Below are positions 35,563-44,986 of a stretch of DNA of 64,000 nt, in pieces. The DNA is from Oscillospiraceae bacterium (lineage in GTDB: Bacteria; Bacillota; Clostridia; Saccharofermentanales; Saccharofermentanaceae). Position 1 is the stretch's first letter. Every line of letters begins with the position of its first letter. The notes beneath the pieces are model-generated. The model ran no database searches and was not told the origin of the DNA. It saw only the letters and a list, made by a program, of their open reading frames with translations. The stretch covers positions 121,785 through 185,784 of the forward strand of contig CADAIP010000003.1 in the NCBI GenBank assembly GCA_902787975.1, in the 5' to 3' direction. A program made the position numbers and the translations under genes.

Positions 35563-36162
35563 ATGGCTGACGATTTTGAGATGAAGTGGGAAGCGTTTGA
35601 GGGCAAGTGCAAAAACTGCAGGAACTGCGGCTTGAGAGACGGCGCGACCAATGTCGTTATATACAGGGGAAGCAGAAAGGCTCCGCTCATGATAATAGGC
35701 GAAGCTCCGGGCGAGAACGAGGATATCCAGGGTCTGCCTTTTGTCGGAAGATCGGGTCAGCTCCTTCAAAACCTTCTTGGAAGCTATGGATTTACCAATA
35801 ACGACTACCATATATGTAACATTGCAAAGTGCAGGCCGCCCCAGAACAGACGTCCTACTCCTGAAGAGATCCATGCCTGCAAGCCTTTGCTTGCCGAGCA
35901 GTTTTTGCTCGTAAGGCCAAAAGTAATTCTTCTTTGCGGTTCAACGGCTTATGAGGGATTCTTCGGCACAAAGCCCGTAATGCATGACGTAAGAGGACGT
36001 TTTATCGAGAAGAACGGTTATTTCATCATGACGACGTACCATCCGGCATACGCTCTGAGAAACCCTGCAAACAAAATGCCGATCTATGAAGACATGGGCA
36101 AAGTAAGGCAGAAACTGACCGAGATCGGAGCAATGCCGCCTCTTGAACAGATAAATGAATAA
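35563..36162 (+). CDS. type 4 uracil-DNA glycosylase (Fe-S)
   Basis: 199 residues from ATG 35563 (GTGAGGG upstream; the GTG at 35551 is an alternative). Motif A is GEAPGENEDIQGLPFVGRSG (about 46-65) and motif B is HPAYALRNP (about 167). The four-Cys iron-sulfur ligands are in CKNCRNC near the N-terminus and CNIAKC/HAC in the middle. Removes uracil from DNA. Follows the Smr gene closely, so a small DNA-maintenance operon is likely. Confidence 0.9.
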   Translation: MADDFEMKWEAFEGKCKNCRNCGLRDGATNVVIYRGSRKAPLMIIGEAPGENEDIQGLPFVGRSGQLLQNLLGSYGFTNNDYHICNIAKCRPPQNRRPTPEEIHACKPLLAEQFLLVRPKVILLCGSTAYEGFFGTKPVMHDVRGRFIEKNGYFIMTTYHPAYALRNPANKMPIYEDMGKVRQKLTEIGAMPPLEQINE

Positions 36163-36178
36163 AATGCATTTATCCGTA

Positions 36179-36207
36179 TTGATTTTCAGAAATCACTTTG
36201 CTATAAT
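36179..36207 (+). promoter_or_regulatory. tRNA-Gln promoter
   Basis: TTGATT (36179-36184), 17-base spacer, TATAAT (36202-36207), 20 bases before the mature tRNA. Confidence 0.75.
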
Positions 36208-36227
36208 CTCCGAGTTGTAAAACTCAT

Positions 36228-36301
36228 TGCCGAATTGTGTAACGGTAGCACACCGGTCTCTGACACCGTTTGTCAAGGTTCGAATCCTTGTTCGGCAGCC
36301 A
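36228..36301 (+). tRNA. tRNA-Gln (anticodon CUG)
   Basis: 74 bases with the 3' CCA encoded. Acceptor TGCCGAA pairs with TTCGGCA, and the U1-A72 pair is typical of tRNA-Gln. D arm GTG-TAACGGTAG-CAC. Anticodon loop CTCTGAC gives CUG, decoding CAG. T arm CAAGG-TTCGAAT-CCTTG. The outermost anticodon-stem pair is a C/T mismatch. A consensus promoter precedes it and an intrinsic terminator follows. Confidence 0.93.
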
Positions 36302-36305
36302 ATAT

Positions 36306-36346
36306 AAACCGCAGACGTTCATATGACGTTTGCGGTTTTTGTTTTT
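36306..36346 (+). terminator. intrinsic terminator after tRNA-Gln
   Basis: AAACCGCAGACGT (36306-36318) pairs with ACGTTTGCGGTTT (36326-36337; one mismatch), followed by a T-rich run to 36346. Confidence 0.85.
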
Positions 36347-36467
36347 TCGCACCCGGCCCAAGAGCATCTGAATGTAAATTTATAATATCTATTTGATATG
36401 ATTTGACTTCCCGTGATGTTATAATCGCTTTGTTTTAATGCAAATCCATGCTGTTTGGAGGCTATTT

Positions 36468-38717
36468 ATGAAGAAGAAAATCGTAAGTGCGATCCTGGCA
36501 GGTTCCATGCTGATCGGCGTGGCATCCTGTTCCAAACCTGCCCCTTCCGAATCTCAGGAACCTTCTGAATCAGAGAGTGTAACTGAGACAAGTGAAGAGA
36601 CAGAACCGACAGAAGATCCTGATTCTATCATGGGATTCAACATGATCGAGAACGGTGACTTCGCTTCTGCCGAGCACACCTGGGGAACATATTTTGAAGG
36701 CGGTGACGGAGTCCTTGCCGTTAATGACAAGGGCGAGCTGCAGTTCGATTCAAAGATGATCGGAGCCGTTAACTGGGCAAACCAGATCTACTATGACGGT
36801 TTTTCTCTTTATAAGGATTGCGTTTATGTGATGTCTTTCGACTGCTACGCAACTATTGATCGTGATGTTGAGTACAGGATCCAGATCAACGGCGGCGACT
36901 ATCATGCTTATAACATCGATACCATTCACGTAACGACTGAAGTACAGCATTTTGAATACACATTCACAATGGAGGAGGAAAGTGATCCGGCTCCGAGACT
37001 CTGCTTCAACATGGGCAAGTTTGATGGTCTGGATAACGTAGCGCATTCAGTTATGTTCGATAATATTGACTTGAGATGTATTGATGATTCAGGTTATGTG
37101 CCTGGTGCAGGCTTCGGACCTCAGGCTGCTGCGATTAACCTCAACCAGATAGGTTATCTCCCTACAGGATATAAGATTGCCGTATTCCACGGTGACGCTA
37201 TTGCAGACAAGGCTACTGTTGTTGATGTTGCTACAGGTTCCGTTGTTTATGAAGGCGCTGTTGAAGCTGCTTCATATAACGAGAGTACAGGAAGAGACGA
37301 GGCAAGATTCGACTTCTCATCCTTAACAACTCCCGGTACATATAAGGTTGTATCAGGCAGCGAAGAGTCATATGAATTCGCTATTGCAGATAATGTTTAC
37401 GATGATGCTTTCAAGGCAACTCTCCGTATGTTCTATCTGCAGAGATGCGGCGTTGAACTTACTGAAGATCTCGCAGGTGATTATGCACACCCTGCGTGCC
37501 ATACAGGCGAAGCTACCATCTATGGCACTGATGAGACTATCGATGTTTCAGGCGGCTGGCACGATGCAGGCGACTACGGCAGATATGTAGTATCCGGCGC
37601 TAAGGCAGCAGCTGACCTCATGCTCGCTTACTCACTCTATCCTGATGCATTTGACGATGATCTCGGCATTCCCGAATCAGGCAACGGCATTCCCGATGTT
37701 CTTGACGAAGTAAGGTTTGAGCTTGACTGGCTCTTCAAGATGCAGGCTTCCGACGGCGGCGTTTACCACAAGGTAACATGCGCTAACTTCCCGGCATTCG
37801 TAATGCCTGAAGAGGAGACAGGAGAACTCATCGTTTGCCCTGTATCCACAACTGCTACAGGCGATTTCGCTGCAGTCATGGCTATGGCTTCAGTCGTATA
37901 TGCAGATATCGATTCCGAGTTTGCAGCTAAGTGTCTTGATGCTGCCAAGCTTTCTGCAGAGTATCTTGATGCGCATACCGGTTTTGAGGGTGCGGTAAAC
38001 CCGGACGGTATCGCTACAGGTGAGTATCCTGACCAGAACGATGCAGACGAGAGGATCTGGGCGTATGCCGAGCTCTTCAAGGCAACAGGCGATTCTGCTT
38101 ATGATGATGCATTTGCTGCTCTTGCAGGTTCAGGCGTTCCCAACGCAGGTGATCTCGGCTGGCAGGGCGTAGGCGCATATGCCGCTTATGCATATCTCTC
38201 TGCTTCGACCAAGGGCAAGATCTATGATGTAGTACTTACAAATTTCACAAGCGGTCTTTCTGATATCGAGTCTGCAGCAACTGCTGACAGCTATCACTCT
38301 TCACTTAAGGAATATCCTTGGGGAAGCAACATGACCATCGCAAATAACGGTATGTATTTCCTGCTTTGCGATGCAGTCAAGGGCGATAACAAGGGCGACA
38401 TGATCGCGAGATCACAGCTCGACTATCTCCTCGGTACAAACGGAACAGGTTACTGCTTCCTTACAGGTTACGGCACGGTATCTCCTGAATCACCTCACCA
38501 CAGACCTTCTGAGGCAGCAGGTGCGGCTGTTCCCGGCATGATCGCAGGCGGTCCTGACCAGAACCTCGAAGATCCTTACGCTGAGTCTGTTTTGAGCGGT
38601 ACAGCTCCTGCTCTCTGCTATGCGGATAATGATCAGGCTTACTCACTCAACGAGGTTACGATCTACTGGAATTCACCTGTCGTATTCCTTTTCGCTTATG
38701 TCGTAAGTCAGGGCTGA
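36468..38717 (+). CDS. GH9 cellulase lipoprotein with N-terminal CBM4/9-type module
   Basis: 749 residues from ATG 36468 (TTGGAGG upstream). Lipoprotein signal with lipobox GVASC, a Ser/Glu-rich linker, a CBM_4_9-like module (about 55-205, starting NMIENGDFASAEHTW), an Ig-like cellulase N-terminal domain (INLNQIGYLPTGYKIAVF, about 223-305) and a GH9 catalytic (alpha/alpha)6 barrel (about 315-745). The base Asp pair is in HDAGDYGRY (about 365), the HHRPS motif is near 677, and the proton-donor Glu is in NEVTIYWNSP (about 728). Probably a membrane-anchored endoglucanase or cellobiohydrolase acting outside the cell. Products could feed the GH3 enzyme at 30483. Monocistronic, closed by a terminator. 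Confidence 0.92.
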   Translation: MKKKIVSAILAGSMLIGVASCSKPAPSESQEPSESESVTETSEETEPTEDPDSIMGFNMIENGDFASAEHTWGTYFEGGDGVLAVNDKGELQFDSKMIGAVNWANQIYYDGFSLYKDCVYVMSFDCYATIDRDVEYRIQINGGDYHAYNIDTIHVTTEVQHFEYTFTMEEESDPAPRLCFNMGKFDGLDNVAHSVMFDNIDLRCIDDSGYVPGAGFGPQAAAINLNQIGYLPTGYKIAVFHGDAIADKATVVDVATGSVVYEGAVEAASYNESTGRDEARFDFSSLTTPGTYKVVSGSEESYEFAIADNVYDDAFKATLRMFYLQRCGVELTEDLAGDYAHPACHTGEATIYGTDETIDVSGGWHDAGDYGRYVVSGAKAAADLMLAYSLYPDAFDDDLGIPESGNGIPDVLDEVRFELDWLFKMQASDGGVYHKVTCANFPAFVMPEEETGELIVCPVSTTATGDFAAVMAMASVVYADIDSEFAAKCLDAAKLSAEYLDAHTGFEGAVNPDGIATGEYPDQNDADERIWAYAELFKATGDSAYDDAFAALAGSGVPNAGDLGWQGVGAYAAYAYLSASTKGKIYDVVLTNFTSGLSDIESAATADSYHSSLKEYPWGSNMTIANNGMYFLLCDAVKGDNKGDMIARSQLDYLLGTNGTGYCFLTGYGTVSPESPHHRPSEAAGAAVPGMIAGGPDQNLEDPYAESVLSGTAPALCYADNDQAYSLNEVTIYWNSPVVFLFAYVVSQG

Positions 38718-38745
38718 TAAGACAGAATAATTCAGGTAATTGACT

Positions 38746-38778
38746 AAGGCTGCCTCGGTTTAAGAGGCAGCCTTATTG
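38746..38778 (+). terminator. intrinsic terminator after the GH9 gene
   Basis: AAGGCTGCCTC (38746-38756) pairs perfectly with GAGGCAGCCTT (38764-38774), followed by ATT. Confidence 0.8.
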
Positions 38779-38832
38779 ATCGGATTTCTTATGTTAGAAT
38801 AATTAGCGGAGCAATGACAGGGAGGGCATCTC

Positions 38833-39600
38833 ATGGATAAATCTTATTTCGACCTCATCTTTAAGCGTAAATCTTTTCACAGATACGGTGAGCCTGACGG
38901 CAAAAAGATCAGTCAGGAAGAGCTTAATGAGATAGAAGAGATGTGGTATAAGTTCACTCCTCTTTTCGAAGGCATCAATACTAAGATAAAGATAGTTCCA
39001 GGTTCACAGACGAGCTGCAACAGAGGCGAGGAATACTGCATTCTCATCTACAGCGAAAAGAAGCCGGGATACCTTCAGAACATAGGTTATATCGGAGAGC
39101 AGCTCGATCTCTATCTGACAGGAAAGGGAATAGGACCTTTGTGGTTCGGCGTAGGCAGGACCAAAGAACGCAGATACCAGGGTCTTGAATACGTCATCAT
39201 GATGGCCATCCGCAAGATCGATGACGATTCCAAATTCCGTACTCCGGGTGATCTCTCAACATTTATCCGTGTTCCTGTGGAAGAATTCTGGGAAGGAGAT
39301 GCGATAGAAGGAGTTACGGAAGTTGTAAGACTTACTCCTACGGCATGCAATATCCAGCCATGGAAAGTAGTCAACAAGGGTGACGGAACTCTCGACGTAT
39401 ACCGCTACAGACGTCCTGGAAAGCATGGCATTATTCCGCCTTTCAGACTCGCTTATTTCGGAAGCATTGATATAGGTATTTTTATGTTGTTTCTTGATAT
39501 ATGCCTTGAGCATAAAGGTATATCATTTGAAAGGACGCTTACTCCTGACGACGGTAACTTCAGCCGTCTGAATCTCAATGCGGTTTATAAGCTTAATTAA
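38833..39600 (+). CDS. nitroreductase-fold protein (TM1586-like)
   Basis: 255 residues. The N-terminus (FDLIFKRKSFHRYG) and the middle segment (RLTPTACNIQPWKVV, about 177-191) match FMN-dependent nitroreductases, specifically the subgroup in which two nitroreductase halves are joined (PF14512). A flavoprotein oxidoreductase with unknown substrate. AGGGAGGG upstream; start of a tightly packed series with surE and the DUF1295 gene. Confidence 0.75.
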   Translation: MDKSYFDLIFKRKSFHRYGEPDGKKISQEELNEIEEMWYKFTPLFEGINTKIKIVPGSQTSCNRGEEYCILIYSEKKPGYLQNIGYIGEQLDLYLTGKGIGPLWFGVGRTKERRYQGLEYVIMMAIRKIDDDSKFRTPGDLSTFIRVPVEEFWEGDAIEGVTEVVRLTPTACNIQPWKVVNKGDGTLDVYRYRRPGKHGIIPPFRLAYFGSIDIGIFMLFLDICLEHKGISFERTLTPDDGNFSRLNLNAVYKLN

Positions 39601-39612
39601 TTTCAGGGTGAT

Positions 39613-40332
39613 ATGCAGATGAGAAAGATATTGGTATCCAACGATGACGGCATAGATTCCGAAGCGCTTGCGAGGCTTGCTGCTTTGGCAAAGAAATTCG
39701 GTGAAGTATGGGTTGTCGCTCCGTGCAGACAGTTCAGTTCGATGTCCCATGCGGCAAACTTCTGGGAGCCGCTCAAGGTATGGGAAGTGGATTTCCCCGT
39801 AGAAGGCGTTCATGCATTTACTACTACCGGAACTCCTTCTGACTGTGTTTCTTTCGGTATCACTACCATTGTGCCCGGCAGACCCGACCTGGTCTTTACC
39901 GGAATCAACAAAGGTTATAACATCGCATCAGGCATCCAGTATTCTGCAACTGTCGGCGCTGCCCTGGAAGCTGCAAACCAGAAGATCCATACCATTGCTT
40001 TTTCGGAGAATCACATCGGTACTCACGAAGTTACGGATAAGTACATAGAGCAGATTGCATCCGAACTTATCGATACGCCTTTGGGCGATAACGAGATATG
40101 GAATGTCAATTTCCCCGGCTGCACTGTTGAAGAGTGCAAGGGCATTAAATACGGCTGCACGATCTCACAGGAATCATTCTTTACAGGCTCTTATAAAGAG
40201 ATAGGAAAAGAAGGGAACAAGACCATTTATCAGGTGGATCTCATTCCCGAATGGAAGGGCGCTGAAGGAACTGATCTTGCCGCGATAACCGGGAATTATG
40301 TGTCAGTCGGTAAAGTAAGGAATTACTGCTGA
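39613..40332 (+). CDS. surE: 5'/3'-nucleotidase SurE
   Basis: 239 residues. N-terminal metal motif SNDDGIDSEAL (about 8-18) and the second conserved segment APCRQFSSMSHA (about 39), followed by TGTPSDCVSFG and NKGYNIASGIQYSATVGAALEA. SurE removes phosphate from nucleoside monophosphates and is often linked to stationary-phase survival. CAGGGTGA lies just before the start; an ATG six bases later is equally possible. Confidence 0.92.
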   Translation: MQMRKILVSNDDGIDSEALARLAALAKKFGEVWVVAPCRQFSSMSHAANFWEPLKVWEVDFPVEGVHAFTTTGTPSDCVSFGITTIVPGRPDLVFTGINKGYNIASGIQYSATVGAALEAANQKIHTIAFSENHIGTHEVTDKYIEQIASELIDTPLGDNEIWNVNFPGCTVEECKGIKYGCTISQESFFTGSYKEIGKEGNKTIYQVDLIPEWKGAEGTDLAAITGNYVSVGKVRNYC

Positions 40333-40338
40333 TAACAT

Positions 40339-41196
40339 ATGGATTCCATTAAGAACAGCAAATCAAAAAGCATTCTGGTAATTACGGTCATCTATGTTCT
40401 GGCTGCGGCTTTAGGCGTGGCGGTTTATATGGCACTGCCGTTCTTGTTCTGGATAAGACTTCTGATAGCTGATGTTGCCGCAACCATATTTGTTTTCGTG
40501 TTCAGCGTAATATTCAAAAACGCGTCCGTATACGATCCTTACTGGAGCGTCCAGCCCATAGTGATAATTGCGGGGTATGCACTGACATCAAATATCACGC
40601 CGGCAACTCTTCTGCTCATCATATCCATCGTTTATTGGGGAATAAGACTTACGGGTAACTGGGCATACGTATTCGGAGGTCTTAACCATCAGGACTGGCG
40701 CTATACAAAATTCGAAAATGAGACCGGCAGGTTATATCCTTTCATCAACTTTACCGGAATTCATATGGTGCCTACTCTCATAGTTTATCTGACTACACTT
40801 CCGGCAGTTTTCGTGATAAGGCAGGAACTCAGGGCGAATATAGGAAGTTTTATAGGTATGGTTGTCTGCGTCGGTGCGGCAACGCTTCAGCTTGTTGCAG
40901 ATACACAGATGCAGAAATACAGAAAGAGCGGCCGGCACGGACTTATACGCACGGGCCTTTGGAAGTATGCAAGACACCCAAATTATCTCGGCGAGATCCT
41001 GATGTGGTGGGGGATTGCAATACAGGCCGTATCTGTAATGCCTTCACACTGGTGGCTTGCTGCAGGTGCTGTGGCCAACACGATTTTGTTCTTTACCGTA
41101 AGTATTCCGCTTGCTGATAAAAGACAGTCTGCAAAGCCCGGATATGCCGAATACAAGGCGGGTACAAGGAGCCTGCTGCCCATCCCCAAGGGTTAA
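40339..41196 (+). CDS. DUF1295 / isoprenylcysteine methyltransferase-like membrane protein
   Basis: 285 residues, seven or so membrane helices. The C-terminal part carries SGRHGLIRTGLWKYARHPNYLGEILMWWG-type sequence (about 195-222), the SAM-binding signature shared by DUF1295, ICMT and steroid 5-alpha-reductase-like enzymes. The substrate is unknown; lipid or isoprenoid modification is plausible. Starts six bases after surE. Confidence 0.78.
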   Translation: MDSIKNSKSKSILVITVIYVLAAALGVAVYMALPFLFWIRLLIADVAATIFVFVFSVIFKNASVYDPYWSVQPIVIIAGYALTSNITPATLLLIISIVYWGIRLTGNWAYVFGGLNHQDWRYTKFENETGRLYPFINFTGIHMVPTLIVYLTTLPAVFVIRQELRANIGSFIGMVVCVGAATLQLVADTQMQKYRKSGRHGLIRTGLWKYARHPNYLGEILMWWGIAIQAVSVMPSHWWLAAGAVANTILFFTVSIPLADKRQSAKPGYAEYKAGTRSLLPIPKG

Positions 41197-41261
41197 AGTT
41201 TACAGTTCTCCTTTGTGGTAAAATATCATTCAACTATGATATGGCATATGGGGAGAATATT

Positions 41262-42410
41262 ATGGAATCATTAGATGAAAAAACGCTAAACAAGAAACGG
41301 CTTATCCTGTTTATTGCGATCGCATACGGAATCACATATCTCATGATGATCCCGATGTATATCGGAAAGCAGCACGGTTACGATCTTACCCAGATAGTAG
41401 ATGCCCAGATGTGTTCGCCTGCAGCAGGCGTCGCTTTGGGATTCATTCTGTTTTATAAAGGCGAGAAGCGTGTTCCGAAGTTTTTCATGACGGTTGTCGT
41501 CATTAATTATGTGATTCAGCTCGTTTTGGGATTGCTCAGCGTAGTTGCTAATCCCTTCGGACCTGATGAAGTATTTGACCTTGCATCTTTTCTGGGCGTA
41601 AGCGGTGATTCCGCAGAACTTACGGGAGCCTCTACCACGATCAATCTCTCAACACTTTATTATATGGCCGGACAGTATGTTCTCATTATCGCCTCTGTCC
41701 TTATGTGGATCGGATATTTTGTTGCAGGACGGGAGAGACGCAAGTTCGCAGGTCTTTCAAGGAACAACGGGCGTATGGGCATATTGCTTGTATTGCTGTA
41801 TGTTGCTCTTTATCTTCCGAGAGTATTCTTGCCCGTCATCATTGAGGGCCTTGCAAACAACAATCTGTCAGAGTTCTTTTCAGAGTATGCATTGCTGTTT
41901 AAACAGCCCCTGTTCTATATCAGCCTGGTAAGCCTTCCGCTCAATTATCCTTTGACGATAGTTGCTTTCTTCGGTGAGGAATACGGATGGAGATACTTCC
42001 TCCAGCCTATTATGCAGAAGAAGTTCGGAATGAAAGCAGGTGTCATTCTTCTGGGCGTTGTATGGGGATTGTGGCATCTTCCTGTCGATACGATGTTCTA
42101 TACCAAAGATTCAATTCCGCAGATGGTCGTTGGGCAGATAATCACATGCGTTTCAATTGGCATCTTCTTCGGATTCGCATATCTTAAGACTAACAATATC
42201 TGGGTCTGCGTTGCCATGCACTTCCTGAATAATAATCTTATTCCGATCGTATCAGGTGCTTTGTCGGCAGACGTCCTCCAGGACCAGTCAGTTACATGGA
42301 TGCAGCTTTTGGAGATCCTTGTTATCGATCTCGTAGTCTTCTGCCTGTTCATTTTCGCAAAGGAATATAAAGAAAAGAAGAATAAAACGGAAGAGGCAGT
42401 AAATGCGTGA
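41262..42410 (+). CDS. CPBP-family intramembrane metalloprotease
   Basis: 382 residues from ATG 41262 (GGGGAG upstream). Eight to nine membrane helices. Motif 1 is GEEYGWRYFLQP (about 238), motif 2 GVVWGLWHLP (about 265) and motif 3 the H-x-x-N-N of MHFLNNNLIP near 325: the Glu/Arg/His set expected of CPBP (Rce1-like) proteases. Often linked to bacteriocin processing or immunity or to signal-protein cleavage, but nothing nearby specifies a substrate. Overlaps the start of the rluA-type gene by eight bases. Confidence 0.85.
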   Translation: MESLDEKTLNKKRLILFIAIAYGITYLMMIPMYIGKQHGYDLTQIVDAQMCSPAAGVALGFILFYKGEKRVPKFFMTVVVINYVIQLVLGLLSVVANPFGPDEVFDLASFLGVSGDSAELTGASTTINLSTLYYMAGQYVLIIASVLMWIGYFVAGRERRKFAGLSRNNGRMGILLVLLYVALYLPRVFLPVIIEGLANNNLSEFFSEYALLFKQPLFYISLVSLPLNYPLTIVAFFGEEYGWRYFLQPIMQKKFGMKAGVILLGVVWGLWHLPVDTMFYTKDSIPQMVVGQIITCVSIGIFFGFAYLKTNNIWVCVAMHFLNNNLIPIVSGALSADVLQDQSVTWMQLLEILVIDLVVFCLFIFAKEYKEKKNKTEEAVNA

Positions 42411-43386
42411 TTTTATAGTAACAAGAGCCCAGGACGGACTTCATGTCGTAAAGGCCTGCCAGGAAGCATATCCCCAGCTTAAACCGGCTGATCTGTTCCA
42501 TGCGCTCAAGCGCCGTGACATCAGGATCGACGGCAAAAAGGTCAATAAAGACATTGCCGTAAAAGAAGGTAATGTCGTAGAGATATGGCTTCCGGATGAA
42601 CTTTTCGACGGCGCATCGAAAACTGCCCCCAAGGCTAAGCCCCAGGAGAAGATGTTTGAGATAGTAGCCGAGACAAAAGGCCTTCTCATCGTAAACAAAT
42701 CCCAGGGAATCGCTGTCCATTCGGGAAAGAGCGACATTGAAGACACGCTTATCGACCAGATCCGCAATACCACCAAATTCAGGGAAGCAGAGCTCTGCCA
42801 CAGGATCGATATGAATACGGGAGGCCTTGTGCTCATTGCCAAGAATAAGCAGGCTTTATCTGACTGCGTAGAGCTTTTTAAAAATAATCTTGTTGTTAAG
42901 AGATACCGTGCGCTCGTACTAGGCGAACCTGATGTCGGAGAACCGGCCGTAGGTGAGGACGGAACCATATATAAGGAAGTTAAGGGCTATCTCGAGAAGA
43001 CAAAGCAGGGCAAAGTCTACATTCATGACGAAAAGCAGCCCGGAGACCTTGATATAGCAACGAAGTACAGGATCCTCAAGACCTTTGAGAATGCCGGACC
43101 TGACGGCGAGAGCGTATCAGATCTGGAACTGGAGCTTGTTACGGGAAGGACACATCAGATCAGGGCTCAGTTTGCCCATCTGGGACATCCCGTTATAGGC
43201 GACGGAAATTACGGCAGAAACAAGGTCAACATGCACTTTGAAACAAAGGACGGCAAGAAGGTAAAATACCAGCAGCTGTTCAGCTGCCAGATCATGTTCG
43301 GCAAGGTCCCCAAGAATAACATCCACGTTGACGTGTCCGGCAAAACCTTTAAAATAGGACCAGATTATAATGTCCGCCTTAAATAA
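42403..43386 (+). CDS. RluA-family pseudouridine synthase
   Basis: 327 residues. N-terminal S4 domain (about 10-70), then the synthase domain with catalytic Asp in HRIDMNTGGLVLIAKN (about 130) and GRTHQIRAQFAHLGHPVIGD (about 248). The usual HRLDRxTSG core is altered to HRIDMNTGG, with the catalytic Asp kept. Probably modifies 23S rRNA, like RluC/RluD. Coupled by overlap to the CPBP gene. Confidence 0.88.
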   Translation: MRDFIVTRAQDGLHVVKACQEAYPQLKPADLFHALKRRDIRIDGKKVNKDIAVKEGNVVEIWLPDELFDGASKTAPKAKPQEKMFEIVAETKGLLIVNKSQGIAVHSGKSDIEDTLIDQIRNTTKFREAELCHRIDMNTGGLVLIAKNKQALSDCVELFKNNLVVKRYRALVLGEPDVGEPAVGEDGTIYKEVKGYLEKTKQGKVYIHDEKQPGDLDIATKYRILKTFENAGPDGESVSDLELELVTGRTHQIRAQFAHLGHPVIGDGNYGRNKVNMHFETKDGKKVKYQQLFSCQIMFGKVPKNNIHVDVSGKTFKIGPDYNVRLK

Positions 43387-43401
43387 GGGGAGAATTAATA
43401 A

Positions 43402-44241
43402 ATGACTGATAACAGACCGATCGGAGTATTCGATTCAGGTATCGGAGGACTTACGGTTCTCAGAGAGATATGGAAAACAGTGCCCGGAGAGAGCACTATC
43501 TATTTCGGTGACAATTCAAGGACTCCTTACGGAACCAAGTCCAGGAGCACCGTAATCCGTTATTCGCTTCAGAATCTTAAGTTCCTTGAGACCAAGGACG
43601 TCAAGATGGTCGTGATCGCCTGCAATACCGCAAGTGCTTACGCATACGAAGAATTGAAAAAGAGAGCTGATGTGCCGGTCGTTGAAGTGGTCACTCCGGG
43701 TGCCGACGTGGCCTGCAGATCCACAAAGAACGGCAAGATAGGCATTATCGCCACAAAAGGAACCATATCTACAGGCGTATATAAAGATGCGGTTGAGAAA
43801 AGGGCAGAAGAGCTTGGAATGAAAGATATCGAGATCTTCCAGCAGGCGTGCCCGCTGTTTGTATCCCTTGCCGAAGAAGGCTGGTGGGATACCGAAGTCA
43901 CGAGACTTACAGCCGAAGAATATTTAAAGCCCTTAAAGGAAGCCGGCGTCGATACGCTAGTCATGGCGTGCACACACTATCCTTTGCTTACTAAAGTCAT
44001 TAAAGAAGTAATGGGCGATGATGTTGTTCTCGTAAATACGGGAGAAGCTACGGCGCAGGTCGTAAAGGATCTTTTAAGCCGTGAAGGAACAGCTTCCGAA
44101 GGCAACAGCAATCCCGTAAGGGAATTCTATACTAGTGACGAACCTGAGCTCTTTGAGCAGGTGGCAGCTCCTTTCCTGGGTGAAGGCCTGCCTTCAGGAA
44201 CAAAACATTTTTCTACCGATAAATATGAGGTGACCGTCTGA
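43402..44241 (+). CDS. murI: glutamate racemase
   Basis: 279 residues. The two catalytic Cys are in ACNTASAYAYEEL (about 75) and MACTHYPLL (about 190). The N-terminal DSGIGGLTVLREI (about 10) and GDNSRTPYG (about 36) are diagnostic. Makes D-glutamate for peptidoglycan. AAGGGGAG precedes the ATG; the stop overlaps the next ATG as TGATG. Confidence 0.95.
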   Translation: MTDNRPIGVFDSGIGGLTVLREIWKTVPGESTIYFGDNSRTPYGTKSRSTVIRYSLQNLKFLETKDVKMVVIACNTASAYAYEELKKRADVPVVEVVTPGADVACRSTKNGKIGIIATKGTISTGVYKDAVEKRAEELGMKDIEIFQQACPLFVSLAEEGWWDTEVTRLTAEEYLKPLKEAGVDTLVMACTHYPLLTKVIKEVMGDDVVLVNTGEATAQVVKDLLSREGTASEGNSNPVREFYTSDEPELFEQVAAPFLGEGLPSGTKHFSTDKYEVTV

Positions 44242-44672
44242 TGGATAATGCAAGTAATGAAGAAAAATGCCTGTTTGAGATCAAGACGGGAGTATATGGT
44301 GAGCCCCTTAAGACGGTGGGCATTGTTTCCAAAGAAGGTACAAGGACAGTATATAACTGGACTGAAAAACATAATGAGAATGAAAAAGAGACTCATTTTG
44401 TATTAACTTTAATAAAAGAAGAATCCAAGGCGATCGTCGTCCGCAACGGAGACGTTACATCCCGGATGGTTTTCGAGGTCGGCAACAGGACAAAAAGCTC
44501 TATGCTCACGTCTTTCGGGCCTATTGACGTAGAGATTGATACCGAATATATTAACTTCCCGGGGGGCCTTATTGACGGCGCGGAGATCAGTTATACACTC
44601 GATCCTGACAGCGGTGAACCGATAAGAAATATCTTTTCGATAAAAAGGCTCTTGCAAAAGGGAGAAATATAA
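44241..44672 (+). CDS. DUF1934 (YwiB-like) beta-barrel protein
   Basis: 143 residues, soluble. The central pattern (VRNGDVTSRMVFEVGNRTKSS, then a stretch ending ISYTLDPDSGEP) fits the DUF1934/YwiB family, small calycin-like beta-barrels of unknown function found in Firmicutes. The ATG overlaps the murI stop (TGATG), so it is translationally coupled to it. Confidence 0.78.
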   Translation: MDNASNEEKCLFEIKTGVYGEPLKTVGIVSKEGTRTVYNWTEKHNENEKETHFVLTLIKEESKAIVVRNGDVTSRMVFEVGNRTKSSMLTSFGPIDVEIDTEYINFPGGLIDGAEISYTLDPDSGEPIRNIFSIKRLLQKGEI

Positions 44673-44716
44673 GGTATTATCTTCAAGCATTTGTGAAAAG
44701 AAAGAGGTGAAGATGA

Positions 44717-44902
44717 ATGGCACATCCGAAGCGTAAATGGTCGAAGGCAAGGACTGCACGTCACAGAAGCGCATGGAAACTTAACATGCCGGGTCTCGTT
44801 GAATGTCCCCAGTGTCATGCTAAGATGCTTCGCCGTACGGTCTGCAAGAACTGCGGTTACCTGGACGGAAAACAGGTTATCAAAGTCGACGAAGAGATCT
44901 GA
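44717..44902 (+). CDS. rpmF: 50S ribosomal protein L32
   Basis: 61 residues. N-terminus AHPKRKWSKARTARHRSAWK is typical, followed by two zinc-binding pairs, CPQC and CKNC, i.e. the zinc-dependent C+ form. The usual upstream yceD gene is absent. AGAGGTGA precedes; an intrinsic terminator follows. Confidence 0.95.
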   Translation: MAHPKRKWSKARTARHRSAWKLNMPGLVECPQCHAKMLRRTVCKNCGYLDGKQVIKVDEEI

Positions 44903-44927
44903 GATAAATAAGAAGTATTTAGTTAAC

Positions 44928-44963
44928 GAGGCGGTGTTTGGAATAAAGGCACTGCCTCTTTTA
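44928..44963 (+). terminator. intrinsic terminator after rpmF
   Basis: GAGGCGGTG (44928-44936) pairs with CACTGCCTC (44950-44958; one G-U pair), followed by TTTTATT. Confidence 0.75.
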
Positions 44964-44986
44964 TTGCAAAGGAAGGAAAAAACGGC

